Source: Hydrogenovibrio sp. UBA650
GTDB taxonomy: Bacteria > Pseudomonadota > Gammaproteobacteria > Thiomicrospirales > Thiomicrospiraceae
Direction of reading: 5' to 3'
Length of the DNA stretch: 39,825 nt
Assembly (NCBI GenBank): GCA_002299245.1
Contig: DBOI01000027.1
Location: 1 to 39,825 of the forward strand
Both the position numbers and the translations under genes were made by a program. This document shows, one piece after another, positions 1 through 7,951 of this stretch. Numbering within the stretch: the stretch's first letter is position 1; each line of letters opens with the position of its first letter. The notes under the pieces were generated by a model. That model saw only the letters and a list, made by a program, of their open reading frames with translations, was not told the DNA's origin and did not search any database.

Positions 1-1022
1 GCGGTACTCCTCCTACTCCTCTTACACCTGAAGAAAAACTACTTCAAGCTCAGCAAGAGCTTGTGGATACTGTTATTCTGCCTAGCGTTGCTAATTTCAA
101 AGCTGAAGCAGGTGCTTTTGAGCAAGATATTGCTTCGGTATGTTCAGGAACAATTGATGCTACTGGCGTAAATACACTCCAACAGGGTTGGAAAGATCTA
201 GCGACAGCTTGGGCGGCTCTTGAACCTTACAATTTCGGACCGCTAAATGATGATGTGATTTCACCGCGCTATACCTTTGTGAATTCTTACCGAATTCGTG
301 GTACTGACTACTCGGCTTCGGTAAGAACTAATCTGCAAAATCAGATGGCTAATAACGACGCGATTAATTTTTCTTCATTGAACTTTAATTTGGTTGGGTT
401 GCTAGCCTTAGAAGTGCTCAGTTATGAAACTATTGAAACGACACCATCGACGGCAGCAGCTGATTTGGTTGCTGAGCTCAATAAGTCATCAAGAAAATGT
501 GAATTATTAGCTGGATATGCTGGAGAAATTACAAGCCAGGCTAATTATTTCAGTGATGGTTGGAATACCGATTATAGTTATAACGCTGTTTCTCAAGGTA
601 AGGCTTTTAAAGATATTTATCCTACTGATGCTGCTTTGGCCGATGGCTCTGAACCTATTGTCAAATTATTGGTGACAATGCAGTCTCATATGGATTACAT
701 GAAACAGCGAAATGTATTGTCTAGAACTGCTCAAATTAGTGACTACAGCTATGAATTGGCTACCGCAGCACTAGAGTCGGTTGAGAAATCTTTTGAAGGG
801 ACTGGTTCGGTTGATAGTTTGGTCCAACAGATGGTTGATAATGGCTTTAACGGAGATGCCCAGACTGTAAGAGCTAATATGTCTTCTGCCAAGCAAGCAT
901 TAACTAATAATAATCAGGCCGAGTTTGAAATATATTCAGGTATTCTCGACGGTAATTTTAAACGTGAAATACCAGATGCTCTTGGTGTAACTCTAGGAAT
1001 CAACTTCTCCGATGGGGATTAA
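1..1022 (+). CDS. Imelysin-family (peptidase M75-like) exported protein, 5' end outside window
   Basis: The reading frame is open from base 3 to the stop at 1020-1022, so the gene begins upstream of the window; a GTG at 63 is internal. The first visible residues are a Pro/Thr-rich linker (GTPPTPLTPEEK), typical just after a lipoprotein or signal anchor. The helical body carries the imelysin-like pattern GWKDLATAWAALEPYNFGPL and a second element with GLLALE, which sits where many family members have GxHxxE; the histidine is absent here. Family knowledge: imelysins are periplasmic or outer-membrane proteins linked to iron or other metal uptake, and are not proven proteases. The porin gene follows 36 bp downstream on the same strand and is probably co-transcribed, which suggests a shared role in envelope uptake. 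Family assignment rests on motif recognition only. Confidence 0.72.
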   Translation, partial: GTPPTPLTPEEKLLQAQQELVDTVILPSVANFKAEAGAFEQDIASVCSGTIDATGVNTLQQGWKDLATAWAALEPYNFGPLNDDVISPRYTFVNSYRIRGTDYSASVRTNLQNQMANNDAINFSSLNFNLVGLLALEVLSYETIETTPSTAAADLVAELNKSSRKCELLAGYAGEITSQANYFSDGWNTDYSYNAVSQGKAFKDIYPTDAALADGSEPIVKLLVTMQSHMDYMKQRNVLSRTAQISDYSYELATAALESVEKSFEGTGSVDSLVQQMVDNGFNGDAQTVRANMSSAKQALTNNNQAEFEIYSGILDGNFKREIPDALGVTLGINFSDGD

Positions 1023-1058
1023 TCGCAACTTGATAAAGTTTAAAAAAACTCAGGACAA

Positions 1059-2339
1059 ATGATGTTATTTAAAAAACCATTTCTAAAAACAACTTTGAAA
1101 GCGTCTGTAGCTGCAATTGCTTTAAGTGCAACTCAGATGGCTTTCGCGAAAACAGATAAAGAACGTATTCAAGCGTTAGAAGAAAAAGTTGAAGCCTTAA
1201 TGCAAATGCTTGAACAACAGGCCCCGCAAAAAGCGAAACAAATTCAGGCGGCTGAAAGTAAAGCGTCTCAGTCTTCAGCAGACTCTTCTCATAGCAGTAG
1301 TGGTTATGGTGTTCACTTAGGGGGATACGGTGAACTAAAAGCCAATTTTATCAATGGTAATGATGAAGATATAAACGGCGAGTCAAATGAAGTCCGTGGT
1401 TTGAATTTTCATCGACTGGTGGTATTTATGGGCTACGATTTTTCGCCCAAAGCTCGTTTTGTTTCAGAGTTAGAAATAGAACACGTTGTTGCCAGTGCTT
1501 CAAAGGCTGGCGTGGTTGAAATTGAACAAGCCTACTTAGAGTTTGATCTGGTTGATGATAAAAGCCAACAGCTACGGACGGGTATTATTCTAATGCCGGT
1601 TGGCGTGGTTAATGAGGTTCACGAACCGGCTACTTTCTACGGTGTTGAACGACCAATTATTGAAACGACTCTGCTGCCATCTACCTGGTGGGCTGGTGGT
1701 GTAATGTATAGCCAACGTTTTGATTCTGGAATTAGTTATGACCTGTTTCTGTCTGAAGGTTTAAAAACAAGTTCAAGTGATCCGTTTAATATCAAGGCCG
1801 GTAAACAGAAAACAACGTCTTCAGCTGGACAAGGCGGAAAGGCTGATATTACAAATTTAGCGACTACTGGGCGTATTAAATATACCGGCACAGCAGGGCT
1901 GGAACTCTCTGCCTATGCACAATATCAACCAGACTTAGACCAAGGTGCCAGTGGTGATTGGGCTGATTCTGCAACCATGTTGGGTGGTCATGCAATTTAT
2001 CAAATGGGTGACTGGAAAGCGACAGCACTCTATACTCGTTGGGATCTTGAAGGCGATGCTGCCGAGATTCTTGAGCAGGATGTTCAGCAGGGCGGATATG
2101 TCGAATTGAGCTATAAGCCATATGAAAAAGTGGGCTTGTTTGCCCGTCACAGCGAATGGAGTAAAAAAGAGGGTGAAGATGCCAATCAAACCGACTTTGG
2201 TGTCAACTACTGGCCTTATCCTGAAATTGTATTTAAAGCGGACTTCCAAGTTATGAACGAGTATGCGACTCGTGATACTGATAGAAATATCCTGACAGAG
2301 GCTAAAGCCTTTAATTTAGGAATGGGTTATCACTTCTAG
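1059..2339 (+). CDS. Outer-membrane porin (phosphate-selective porin O/P-like or LbtU-like)
   Basis: A 426-residue beta-barrel protein. Residues 1-30 form a signal peptide ending ...TQMAFA before K31. Residues about 34-60 are a heptad-rich segment (ERIQALEEKVEALMQML) as in trimeric or coiled-coil-tethered porins, followed by a Ser/Gln-rich linker. The barrel begins near GGYGELKANF and contains the stretch LEIEHVV...EIEQAYLEFDL and MPVGVVNEVHEPATFYGVE, which I recognise from porins annotated as phosphate-selective O/P-like or LbtU siderophore porins. It ends in ...GMGYHF, with the C-terminal aromatic residue needed for outer-membrane assembly. Substrate cannot be read from sequence. It lies 36 bp after the imelysin gene, so the pair may take up a metal or metal complex together; that is inference. 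Two adjacent ATG codons are available at the start. Confidence 0.8.
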   Translation: MMLFKKPFLKTTLKASVAAIALSATQMAFAKTDKERIQALEEKVEALMQMLEQQAPQKAKQIQAAESKASQSSADSSHSSSGYGVHLGGYGELKANFINGNDEDINGESNEVRGLNFHRLVVFMGYDFSPKARFVSELEIEHVVASASKAGVVEIEQAYLEFDLVDDKSQQLRTGIILMPVGVVNEVHEPATFYGVERPIIETTLLPSTWWAGGVMYSQRFDSGISYDLFLSEGLKTSSSDPFNIKAGKQKTTSSAGQGGKADITNLATTGRIKYTGTAGLELSAYAQYQPDLDQGASGDWADSATMLGGHAIYQMGDWKATALYTRWDLEGDAAEILEQDVQQGGYVELSYKPYEKVGLFARHSEWSKKEGEDANQTDFGVNYWPYPEIVFKADFQVMNEYATRDTDRNILTEAKAFNLGMGYHF

Positions 2340-2348
2340 GTAGCGTAT

Positions 2349-2469
2349 TCACGAGCGTATAGTGAGCTGTAAATACTGGTTTCTGCGCTTCCGTTGCCCA
2401 TGTACTTCTATGTACATTGGGCTACGGTTCTCAAAAAACAGCATTTTCGCTCCACTCTCTATCTCGTGA
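2349..2469. repeat. Long imperfect palindrome downstream of the porin gene
   Basis: The outer arms TCACGAG (2349-2355) and CTCGTGA (2463-2469) are exact reverse complements, and the sequence between continues to match imperfectly inward. The central hairpin pairs CCGTTGCCCATGTAC (2391-2405) with GTACATTGGGCTACGG (2412-2427), with a six-base loop. No ORF or U-tract belongs to it, and a normal terminator follows separately at 2505. It looks like a REP/MITE-type palindromic unit or a structured 3' UTR; I see no second copy in this window. Confidence 0.5.
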
Positions 2470-2504
2470 CCACAGGATCTACATTTGGGTGTTATTCTCA
2501 GTAG

Positions 2505-2533
2505 AAAAACCGGCTCTTACGGCCGGTTTTTTT
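2505..2533 (+). terminator. Rho-independent terminator (porin transcript)
   Basis: The arms AAAAACCGGC (2505-2514) and GCCGGTTTTT (2522-2531) are perfect reverse complements around a seven-base loop, and the T-run continues to 2533. It separates the imelysin-porin unit from pnp. Confidence 0.85.
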
Positions 2534-2572
2534 ATTCCCCATATTTACGTACAAAAGCATTTTTAAACGGTG

Positions 2573-2578
2573 TAGAAT
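2573..2578 (+). promoter_or_regulatory. Possible -10 element of the pnp promoter
   Basis: TAGAAT at 2573-2578 differs from TATAAT at one base and lies just after the porin terminator and just before the leader hairpin. No convincing -35 element is present at the right distance, so this is only a candidate; transcription would start near 2585. Confidence 0.25.
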
Positions 2579-2590
2579 GATTAGAATTTG

Positions 2591-2695
2591 CAAAGCAAAA
2601 TGTACGCTGCAACCGAGAGCCTGAATCCCTAATTGAAGAGCGTTTTTGAAAACCGGTTTTTAATTAGGGATTCAGGTTTCAGCCAATTTGCTTTG
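2591..2695 (+). promoter_or_regulatory. pnp leader hairpin, probable RNase III/PNPase autoregulation site
   Basis: CCTGAATCCCTAATT (2620-2634) and AATTAGGGATTCAGG (2662-2676) form a perfect 15-bp stem. The inner loop contains the self-complementary AAAACCGGTTTT (2649-2660), and the outer flanks CAAAGCAAA (2591-2599) and TTTGCTTTG (2687-2695) pair again, with mismatches between. The structure ends about 50 bases before the pnp ATG. In E. coli the pnp leader folds into a long hairpin that RNase III cuts and PNPase then degrades to repress its own synthesis; this element has the same position and kind of structure. Function here is inferred. Confidence 0.6.
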
Positions 2696-2746
2696 CTCTA
2701 TTTTGGATACAAATTAAGAAACATAAAAAGACGCAAAGGACTACTC

Positions 2747-4837
2747 ATGGCTAAATATTCAACAAGTTTCCAGTACGGTGATCACGAAGTAACCCTGGAA
2801 ACAGGTGAAATTGCCCGTCAGGCAGACGGTGCGGTTGTTATCGGAATGGGTGATACTCGCCTATTGGTAACTGCTGTAGCAGCTAAAAGTGCAAAAGAGG
2901 GGCAAGACTTCTTCCCTCTAACCGTAAACTATCAGGAAAAATCTTATGCTGCTGGTCGTATCCCAGGAGGTTTCCTGAAACGTGAAGGCCGTCCTTCAGA
3001 GAATGAAACCCTGACTTCTCGCCTGATTGACCGTCCAATTCGCCCACTTTTCCCGAAAGGTTTCTTGAACGAAGTTCAGATTATTGCGACGGTTATTGCG
3101 CTTGATCCTGAAGTAGGTACTGAAGTACCAGCAATGCTAGGTACTTCTGCAGCCTTGGCAATCTCTGGTATCCCATTTAACGGTCCAATTGGTGCGGCAA
3201 TTGTTGGTTATGAAGATGAAAAATATATTCTTAATCCAAGTCCGGAAGCTCTGGAAACTTCTTACCTTGAGTTGAGTGTTGCCGGTACTAAAGATGCGGT
3301 ACTAATGGTTGAATCTGAAGCGGCTGAGTTGCCAGAAGATGTCATGCTTGGCGCGGTGATGTTCGGTCATGAACAGATGCAAGTTGCGATTAAGGCAATT
3401 GAAGCTTTTGCTGCTGAAGCTGGTAAACCAACTTGGGATTGGCAACCACCTGCTGAAAATACCGATCTTAAAGATGCAGTATTTGGTCTGATCCGCTCTG
3501 ATGTTGAAGCAGCATATAGCATTGCTGACAAAATGGACCGCTATGCTGCTCTTGATGCAGCTAAAGCAAAGGCCCTGGCTGAATTGGCGGTTTCTGAAGA
3601 GAATGAAAACGGCTTTGAATCAGGCGACATCGAAGGTATGTTCGGCAAGCTGCAAAAAGATATTGTTCGTGGTCGCGTTATCGCCGGTGAAAAGCGTATT
3701 GATGGTCGTGATACCAATACAGTTCGTGCCATTGATGCTCAGGTTGGCGTGATACCTCAGGTTCACGGTTCTGCTTTATTTACTCGTGGTGAAACTCAGG
3801 CATTAGTTGTGACCACATTGGGTACCGAGAAAGACGCTAAGCTGGTTGATGAATTGACGGGCTCTTACTCTGATCGCTTTATTCTTCACTACAACTTCCC
3901 TCCGTTCTCGGTAGGAGAGTGTGGTCGTACTGGTAGCCCTGGTCGTCGTGAGATTGGTCACGGTATGCTGGCTCGTCGTGGTGTAGCGGCACTGTTACCA
4001 ACTGAAGATGAATTCCCATATACCATTCGTGTGGTCTCGGAGATCACTGAATCTAACGGTTCAAGTTCTATGGCTTCTGTGTGTGGTACTTCTATGTCGC
4101 TAATGCATGCAGGGGTGCCAATCGATACGCCAATCGCTGGTATTGCTATGGGTCTAATCAAAGAAGAGAGTGGTTTTGCGGTACTTTCAGATATCCTGGG
4201 TGATGAAGATCATCTTGGTGATATGGACTTTAAAGTAGCCGGTACCGACGAAGGTATCACTGCGCTGCAAATGGATATCAAAATCAACGGTATCACTGAA
4301 GAGATTATGCAGATTGCGCTTGATCAGGCCAAAGAAGGTCGTCTGTATATTCTTGGAGAGATGGCTAAGGCGATCAGTGCTTCAAATGAAGATGTTGCAG
4401 CTACAGCTCCACGCTTCTTTACGGTTAAGGTTAAGCCTGAAAAAGTACGTGAAATCATCGGTAAGGGTGGCGCAACCATCCGTGCACTGACTGAAGAGTC
4501 TGGCTGTATGATTGAGATTGACGATGATGGTAATGTTAAAATTGCCGCTGTCGATGAGGATTCGGCAAACATCGCTAAAGAGCGTATTGCACAAATTACT
4601 GCTGAGCCTGAAATTGGTAAAACTTACGATGCAGTGGTTAAGAAGATCGTTGATTTCGGTGCTTTCGTTGAATATATGCCAAGTCGAGAAGGTCTGGTAC
4701 ACGTTTCTCAAATTGCAGAAGAGCGTGTTGAAGATGTCAATGAATACTTGAAAGAAGGCCAGGAAATTCGCGTGAAATTAACGGATATTGATAGACAAGG
4801 TCGCGTTAAATTATCGATGACTGCTGTTGAAGACTAG
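2747..4837 (+). CDS. pnp: Polyribonucleotide nucleotidyltransferase (PNPase)
   Basis: A 696-residue PNPase, the 3'-5' phosphorolytic exoribonuclease of RNA decay and a degradosome partner. The start is set at ATG 2747 (MAKYST...) because AAAGGA stands at 2735-2740 and family alignments begin there; an in-frame upstream start at 2633 would lie inside the leader hairpin. Order of domains: first RNase PH domain, helical linker, second RNase PH domain (from about IDGRDTNTVR, with DILGDEDHLGDMDF supplying the catalytic aspartates), KH domain (VREIIGKGGATIRAL) and C-terminal S1 domain (GAFVEYMPSREGLVHVSQI). Length is normal for the family. In most gammaproteobacteria rpsO precedes pnp; here a porin gene does, so pnp must have its own promoter. 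Confidence 0.98.
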   Translation: MAKYSTSFQYGDHEVTLETGEIARQADGAVVIGMGDTRLLVTAVAAKSAKEGQDFFPLTVNYQEKSYAAGRIPGGFLKREGRPSENETLTSRLIDRPIRPLFPKGFLNEVQIIATVIALDPEVGTEVPAMLGTSAALAISGIPFNGPIGAAIVGYEDEKYILNPSPEALETSYLELSVAGTKDAVLMVESEAAELPEDVMLGAVMFGHEQMQVAIKAIEAFAAEAGKPTWDWQPPAENTDLKDAVFGLIRSDVEAAYSIADKMDRYAALDAAKAKALAELAVSEENENGFESGDIEGMFGKLQKDIVRGRVIAGEKRIDGRDTNTVRAIDAQVGVIPQVHGSALFTRGETQALVVTTLGTEKDAKLVDELTGSYSDRFILHYNFPPFSVGECGRTGSPGRREIGHGMLARRGVAALLPTEDEFPYTIRVVSEITESNGSSSMASVCGTSMSLMHAGVPIDTPIAGIAMGLIKEESGFAVLSDILGDEDHLGDMDFKVAGTDEGITALQMDIKINGITEEIMQIALDQAKEGRLYILGEMAKAISASNEDVAATAPRFFTVKVKPEKVREIIGKGGATIRALTEESGCMIEIDDDGNVKIAAVDEDSANIAKERIAQITAEPEIGKTYDAVVKKIVDFGAFVEYMPSREGLVHVSQIAEERVEDVNEYLKEGQEIRVKLTDIDRQGRVKLSMTAVED

Positions 4838-4859
4838 TTAGTCTATCTGCTACGTAAAT

Positions 4860-4886
4860 AAGGCCATTTTTAATGGCCTTTTTTTG
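4860..4886 (+). terminator. Rho-independent terminator of pnp
   Basis: AAGGCCAT (4860-4867) pairs with ATGGCCTT (4873-4880) around a five-base loop and is followed directly by a T-run. It lies 22 bp after the pnp stop codon. Confidence 0.88.
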
Positions 4887-4954
4887 TTTATAATGCCTTC
4901 AAAATCATAGAATAAAGCAAAGTCGCTACTTTTAAATAAACTACTGAGAACTCA

Positions 4955-7891
4955 ATGACTTCCAACCCTTCGCAGAAGAATACCCATCCGGCATTTGAAT
5001 TTAAAAACTCCCACTATATTGATACCTTAAACATAACGGTCGAACACTATGAACATAAGGTTACCGGAGCTGCTCATTATCATTTGGCCGCTGACGATCC
5101 GCAAAATGTGTTTTTGGTGGCCTTGCGAACGGTGCCGATGGATTCAACTGGTGTTGCTCATATTCTCGAACACACGGTTCTATGTGGTAGTGAGAAGTAT
5201 CCAGTTCGCGACCCGTTCTTTATGATGATTCGCCGTTCTTTAAACACTTTTATGAATGCGTTTACCTCTAGTGACTGGACGGCTTACCCATTTGCTACAG
5301 AGAACAGAAAAGACTTCCAAAATTTGTTGCAAGTCTATATGGATGCAGTGTTTTTCCCTAATATTAACGAATTGGATTTTGCTCAGGAAGGCCACCGTTT
5401 CGAATTTGAAGAGATGGCCAATTCCGATTCAGATCTGACTTATAAAGGTGTGGTCTTCAATGAAATGAAAGGTGCCATGAGTTCGGCAGTTTCAACACTC
5501 TGGCAGACTTTGACGACTGAACTCTACCCAACTTCAACCTATCACTATAACTCCGGCGGTGAGCCTGAAGATATTCCAGATTTGAGCTATCAGCAATTAG
5601 TGGAGTTTCACAAATATCACTACCATCCATCCAATGCCGTGTTTATGACTTATGGAGATATTCCGGCTTATGAACATCAGACCCAGTTTGAAGAGTTAGC
5701 ATTAGCACGTTTTCAAAACAAGGTTACTCAAGTACATGTCTCCTTGGAGGAGCGTTATCAGCAGCCAAAAGTGATACAGAAGCCTTACGCTTTGGATGAA
5801 GAGGATACTTCAGCTAAAACCCATATTGTTATTGCCTGGTTGCTTGGACAGAACCAAGACCCTCTGAGTGTGCTGCGTGGTCATCTTCTGTCGGCGGTAC
5901 TTCTCGATAATAGTGGCTCGCCGTTAAGAAAGGTCTTGGAAGCGACTGAGCTGGCAAATGCTCCGTCACCGCTACTTGGCTTTGAAGAGTCTAATAAAGA
6001 GATGGCTTTTGTGGTTGGAGTCCAGGGCTCTGAAGCTGAGCATGCTCAGGCAGTTGAAGACTTAGTCATAAATGAACTGCAGCGTATTGCTAATGAGGGT
6101 GTCGATCAGTCTCAGGTTGAAGCTATGTTGCATCAGCTGGAACTTTCTCAGCGTGAAGTTGGTGGCGATGGTTATCCATATGGCCTGCAACTGATTCTAC
6201 ACTCACTAGCCGGAGCTTTGCATGATGGCGACCCAATTGCACTGCTGGATACCGATACGGCTCTGAAACAGCTTGAAGACGAAGTTCAATCAGCGGATTT
6301 TATTCCGAACCTCGTCAAGACTTTGTTGCTAGACAATCCGCATCGTGTACGCCTGACTATGCTGCCAGATACTGAGCTTTCCGCTCAGAGAGAGCAAGCT
6401 GAGAAAGACAAGCTTGCTTCGATTCAGGCAACTCTGAGTGATGAAGAGAAGCAGGCGATTGTCGATATGGCAGTAGCACTGGAAGAGCGTCAAGCTCAAG
6501 AAGATGACCCAAGTATTCTGCCGGAAGTAACCAAGGATGATATTCCAACTGAGATCAAACAGTATCAATCGGTTAAAAAACAAATTGCAGATATGTCGGT
6601 TACCACCTATGAGTGCGGTACTAATGGATTGACTTACCAACAGCTGGTTGTTGATCTGCCGGAGTTGAGCGAACAAGAAAAACAGTTAATGCCAATCTTC
6701 AATAGTTGTATTACCGAAGTGGGTAGTGCAGGGCGTGATTATATTGAAACTCAAGGCCTGCAGGCTGCGGTAACCGGTGGGCTTTCTGCCCGTTCTAGTA
6801 TTCACTCTAAAATGGGTGAACTAAATGGCTGCCACAGTCACTTTATGATCAGCTCTAAGTCACTGGATAGAAATCAACAGGCCATGACTCTGTTAGTTGA
6901 TGAAACGCTGCATCAGGCGCGTTTTGATGAAAGTCAGCGTCTCAAGGATCTGATCTCTCAAATTCGTGCCTCGGTTGATCACGGTGTCACAGGCAATGGC
7001 CATGGTCAAGCGATGATGGCGGCTACCCAGAATATGAGTCCGGCGGCTAACTGGAAATTTGAACGCACCGGTTTTAAAGGCATTCAAACCATCAAGCAGT
7101 TGCATGAGTCCATTTCTAACGATGATGCAAAAATTGATTCTATCTCTGAACAGCTGCAAACCATACAGAGCAAAATCGCGAATTCAAAAAAACAAGGCCT
7201 GTTGATTTCAGATGAAAATGGAATGACCAGCGCTATGAATGCAATGCACTCGGTGTTTGATAAAGCCCCAGCTGTAAGTGAAACCAGTTCATTTAGTTTA
7301 ACCACTGAAAACAGGTTAGTTAAGCAAGCCTGGGTGACCAGTACTCAGGTTAACTTCTGCGCCATGGCTTACCCAGCGGTGATGTCTGATCATGCCGATG
7401 CACCAAAATTAGCGGTACTGGGAGCCTGTTTGCGAAATGGCTTCTTGCATTCAGCAGTGCGAGAGAAGGGCGGCGCTTACGGCGGTGGTGCGAGTTATAA
7501 TTCTGAAGCGGCAGCCTTTGTTTTCTACTCCTATCGTGACCCTCGTTTAATGGAGACCTTTGAAGACTTCAAACGCGCTAAAGATTGGTTAATGAGTTCT
7601 GATGCTACGCAAGCCAAAGTCGATGAAGCGATTCTGAATGTAATCAGTGCTATGGATAAACCGGGCTCTCCGGCCGGAGAGATGAAAAAGGCCTTTTTCC
7701 AGGAACTATATGGCCGTAACCACGAAGTTCGTATGGCCTATCGTTTAGGTGTGATTTCAACTACGTTGGATGAATTGCGTCAGCTAGCGGATAAATATCT
7801 GTCTACAGAAGATTACTCTTCAGCAGTATTAACCAACTCTGCCACTGCTGATCTGGCAAAAGACAATGGGTTTGATATCTATAATCTTTGA
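4955..7891 (+). CDS. M16C zinc metalloprotease, PreP/presequence-protease-like
   Basis: A 978-residue insulinase-superfamily protease. The inverted zinc motif HILEH is at residues 69-73, and the third ligand glutamate is at about 170 in VVFNEMKGAMSS. The stretch HTVLCGSEKYPVRDPFF after the zinc motif, the M16C-associated region in the middle, and DKPGSPAGEMKKAFFQELYG near the C-terminus match the presequence-protease (PreP/Cym1) branch rather than PqqL or pitrilysin. Family members enclose and degrade short unfolded peptides. No signal peptide is visible, so it is probably cytoplasmic. The gene stands alone between a terminator and a convergent gene; GAGAACTCA precedes the ATG as a plausible ribosome site. 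The physiological substrate is unknown. Confidence 0.9.
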   Translation: MTSNPSQKNTHPAFEFKNSHYIDTLNITVEHYEHKVTGAAHYHLAADDPQNVFLVALRTVPMDSTGVAHILEHTVLCGSEKYPVRDPFFMMIRRSLNTFMNAFTSSDWTAYPFATENRKDFQNLLQVYMDAVFFPNINELDFAQEGHRFEFEEMANSDSDLTYKGVVFNEMKGAMSSAVSTLWQTLTTELYPTSTYHYNSGGEPEDIPDLSYQQLVEFHKYHYHPSNAVFMTYGDIPAYEHQTQFEELALARFQNKVTQVHVSLEERYQQPKVIQKPYALDEEDTSAKTHIVIAWLLGQNQDPLSVLRGHLLSAVLLDNSGSPLRKVLEATELANAPSPLLGFEESNKEMAFVVGVQGSEAEHAQAVEDLVINELQRIANEGVDQSQVEAMLHQLELSQREVGGDGYPYGLQLILHSLAGALHDGDPIALLDTDTALKQLEDEVQSADFIPNLVKTLLLDNPHRVRLTMLPDTELSAQREQAEKDKLASIQATLSDEEKQAIVDMAVALEERQAQEDDPSILPEVTKDDIPTEIKQYQSVKKQIADMSVTTYECGTNGLTYQQLVVDLPELSEQEKQLMPIFNSCITEVGSAGRDYIETQGLQAAVTGGLSARSSIHSKMGELNGCHSHFMISSKSLDRNQQAMTLLVDETLHQARFDESQRLKDLISQIRASVDHGVTGNGHGQAMMAATQNMSPAANWKFERTGFKGIQTIKQLHESISNDDAKIDSISEQLQTIQSKIANSKKQGLLISDENGMTSAMNAMHSVFDKAPAVSETSSFSLTTENRLVKQAWVTSTQVNFCAMAYPAVMSDHADAPKLAVLGACLRNGFLHSAVREKGGAYGGGASYNSEAAAFVFYSYRDPRLMETFEDFKRAKDWLMSSDATQAKVDEAILNVISAMDKPGSPAGEMKKAFFQELYGRNHEVRMAYRLGVISTTLDELRQLADKYLSTEDYSSAVLTNSATADLAKDNGFDIYNL

Positions 7892-7900
7892 TTAATTTGG

Positions 7901-7929
7901 CAGGCCTGTTATTTTTACAGGCCTGTTAA
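7901..7929 (+). terminator. Hairpin made of two copies of the GGCCTGTT motif, likely terminator of the M16C gene
   Basis: CAGGCCTGT (7901-7909) and ACAGGCCTG (7917-7925) are reverse complements around a seven-base loop. The tract after it (TTAATTTC) is only weakly U-rich. Both arms contain the over-represented word GGCCTGTT (7903 and 7920), in the same orientation; the near-palindromic core is what lets two direct copies pair. It lies between convergent genes, 10 bp after the protease stop. Confidence 0.6.
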
Positions 7930-7951
7930 TTTCAATATCTTAAGCTTTCTA

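Noticed and set aside
63..1022. GTG at 63 as start of the imelysin gene
   Set aside because: The frame is open back to the window edge and the upstream residues form a plausible linker, so the gene begins outside the window.
2633..2746. 38-residue N-terminal extension of PNPase
   Set aside because: It would lie inside the leader hairpin, has no family counterpart, and a good ribosome site stands before ATG 2747.
2340..2746. rpsO or another small gene before pnp
   Set aside because: Searched all frames for S15-like sequence and found none; the stretch is taken up by palindrome, terminator and leader hairpin.
4382..4711. 109-codon minus-strand frame within pnp
   Set aside because: It lies over the conserved KH/S1 coding region and shows no protein-like features.
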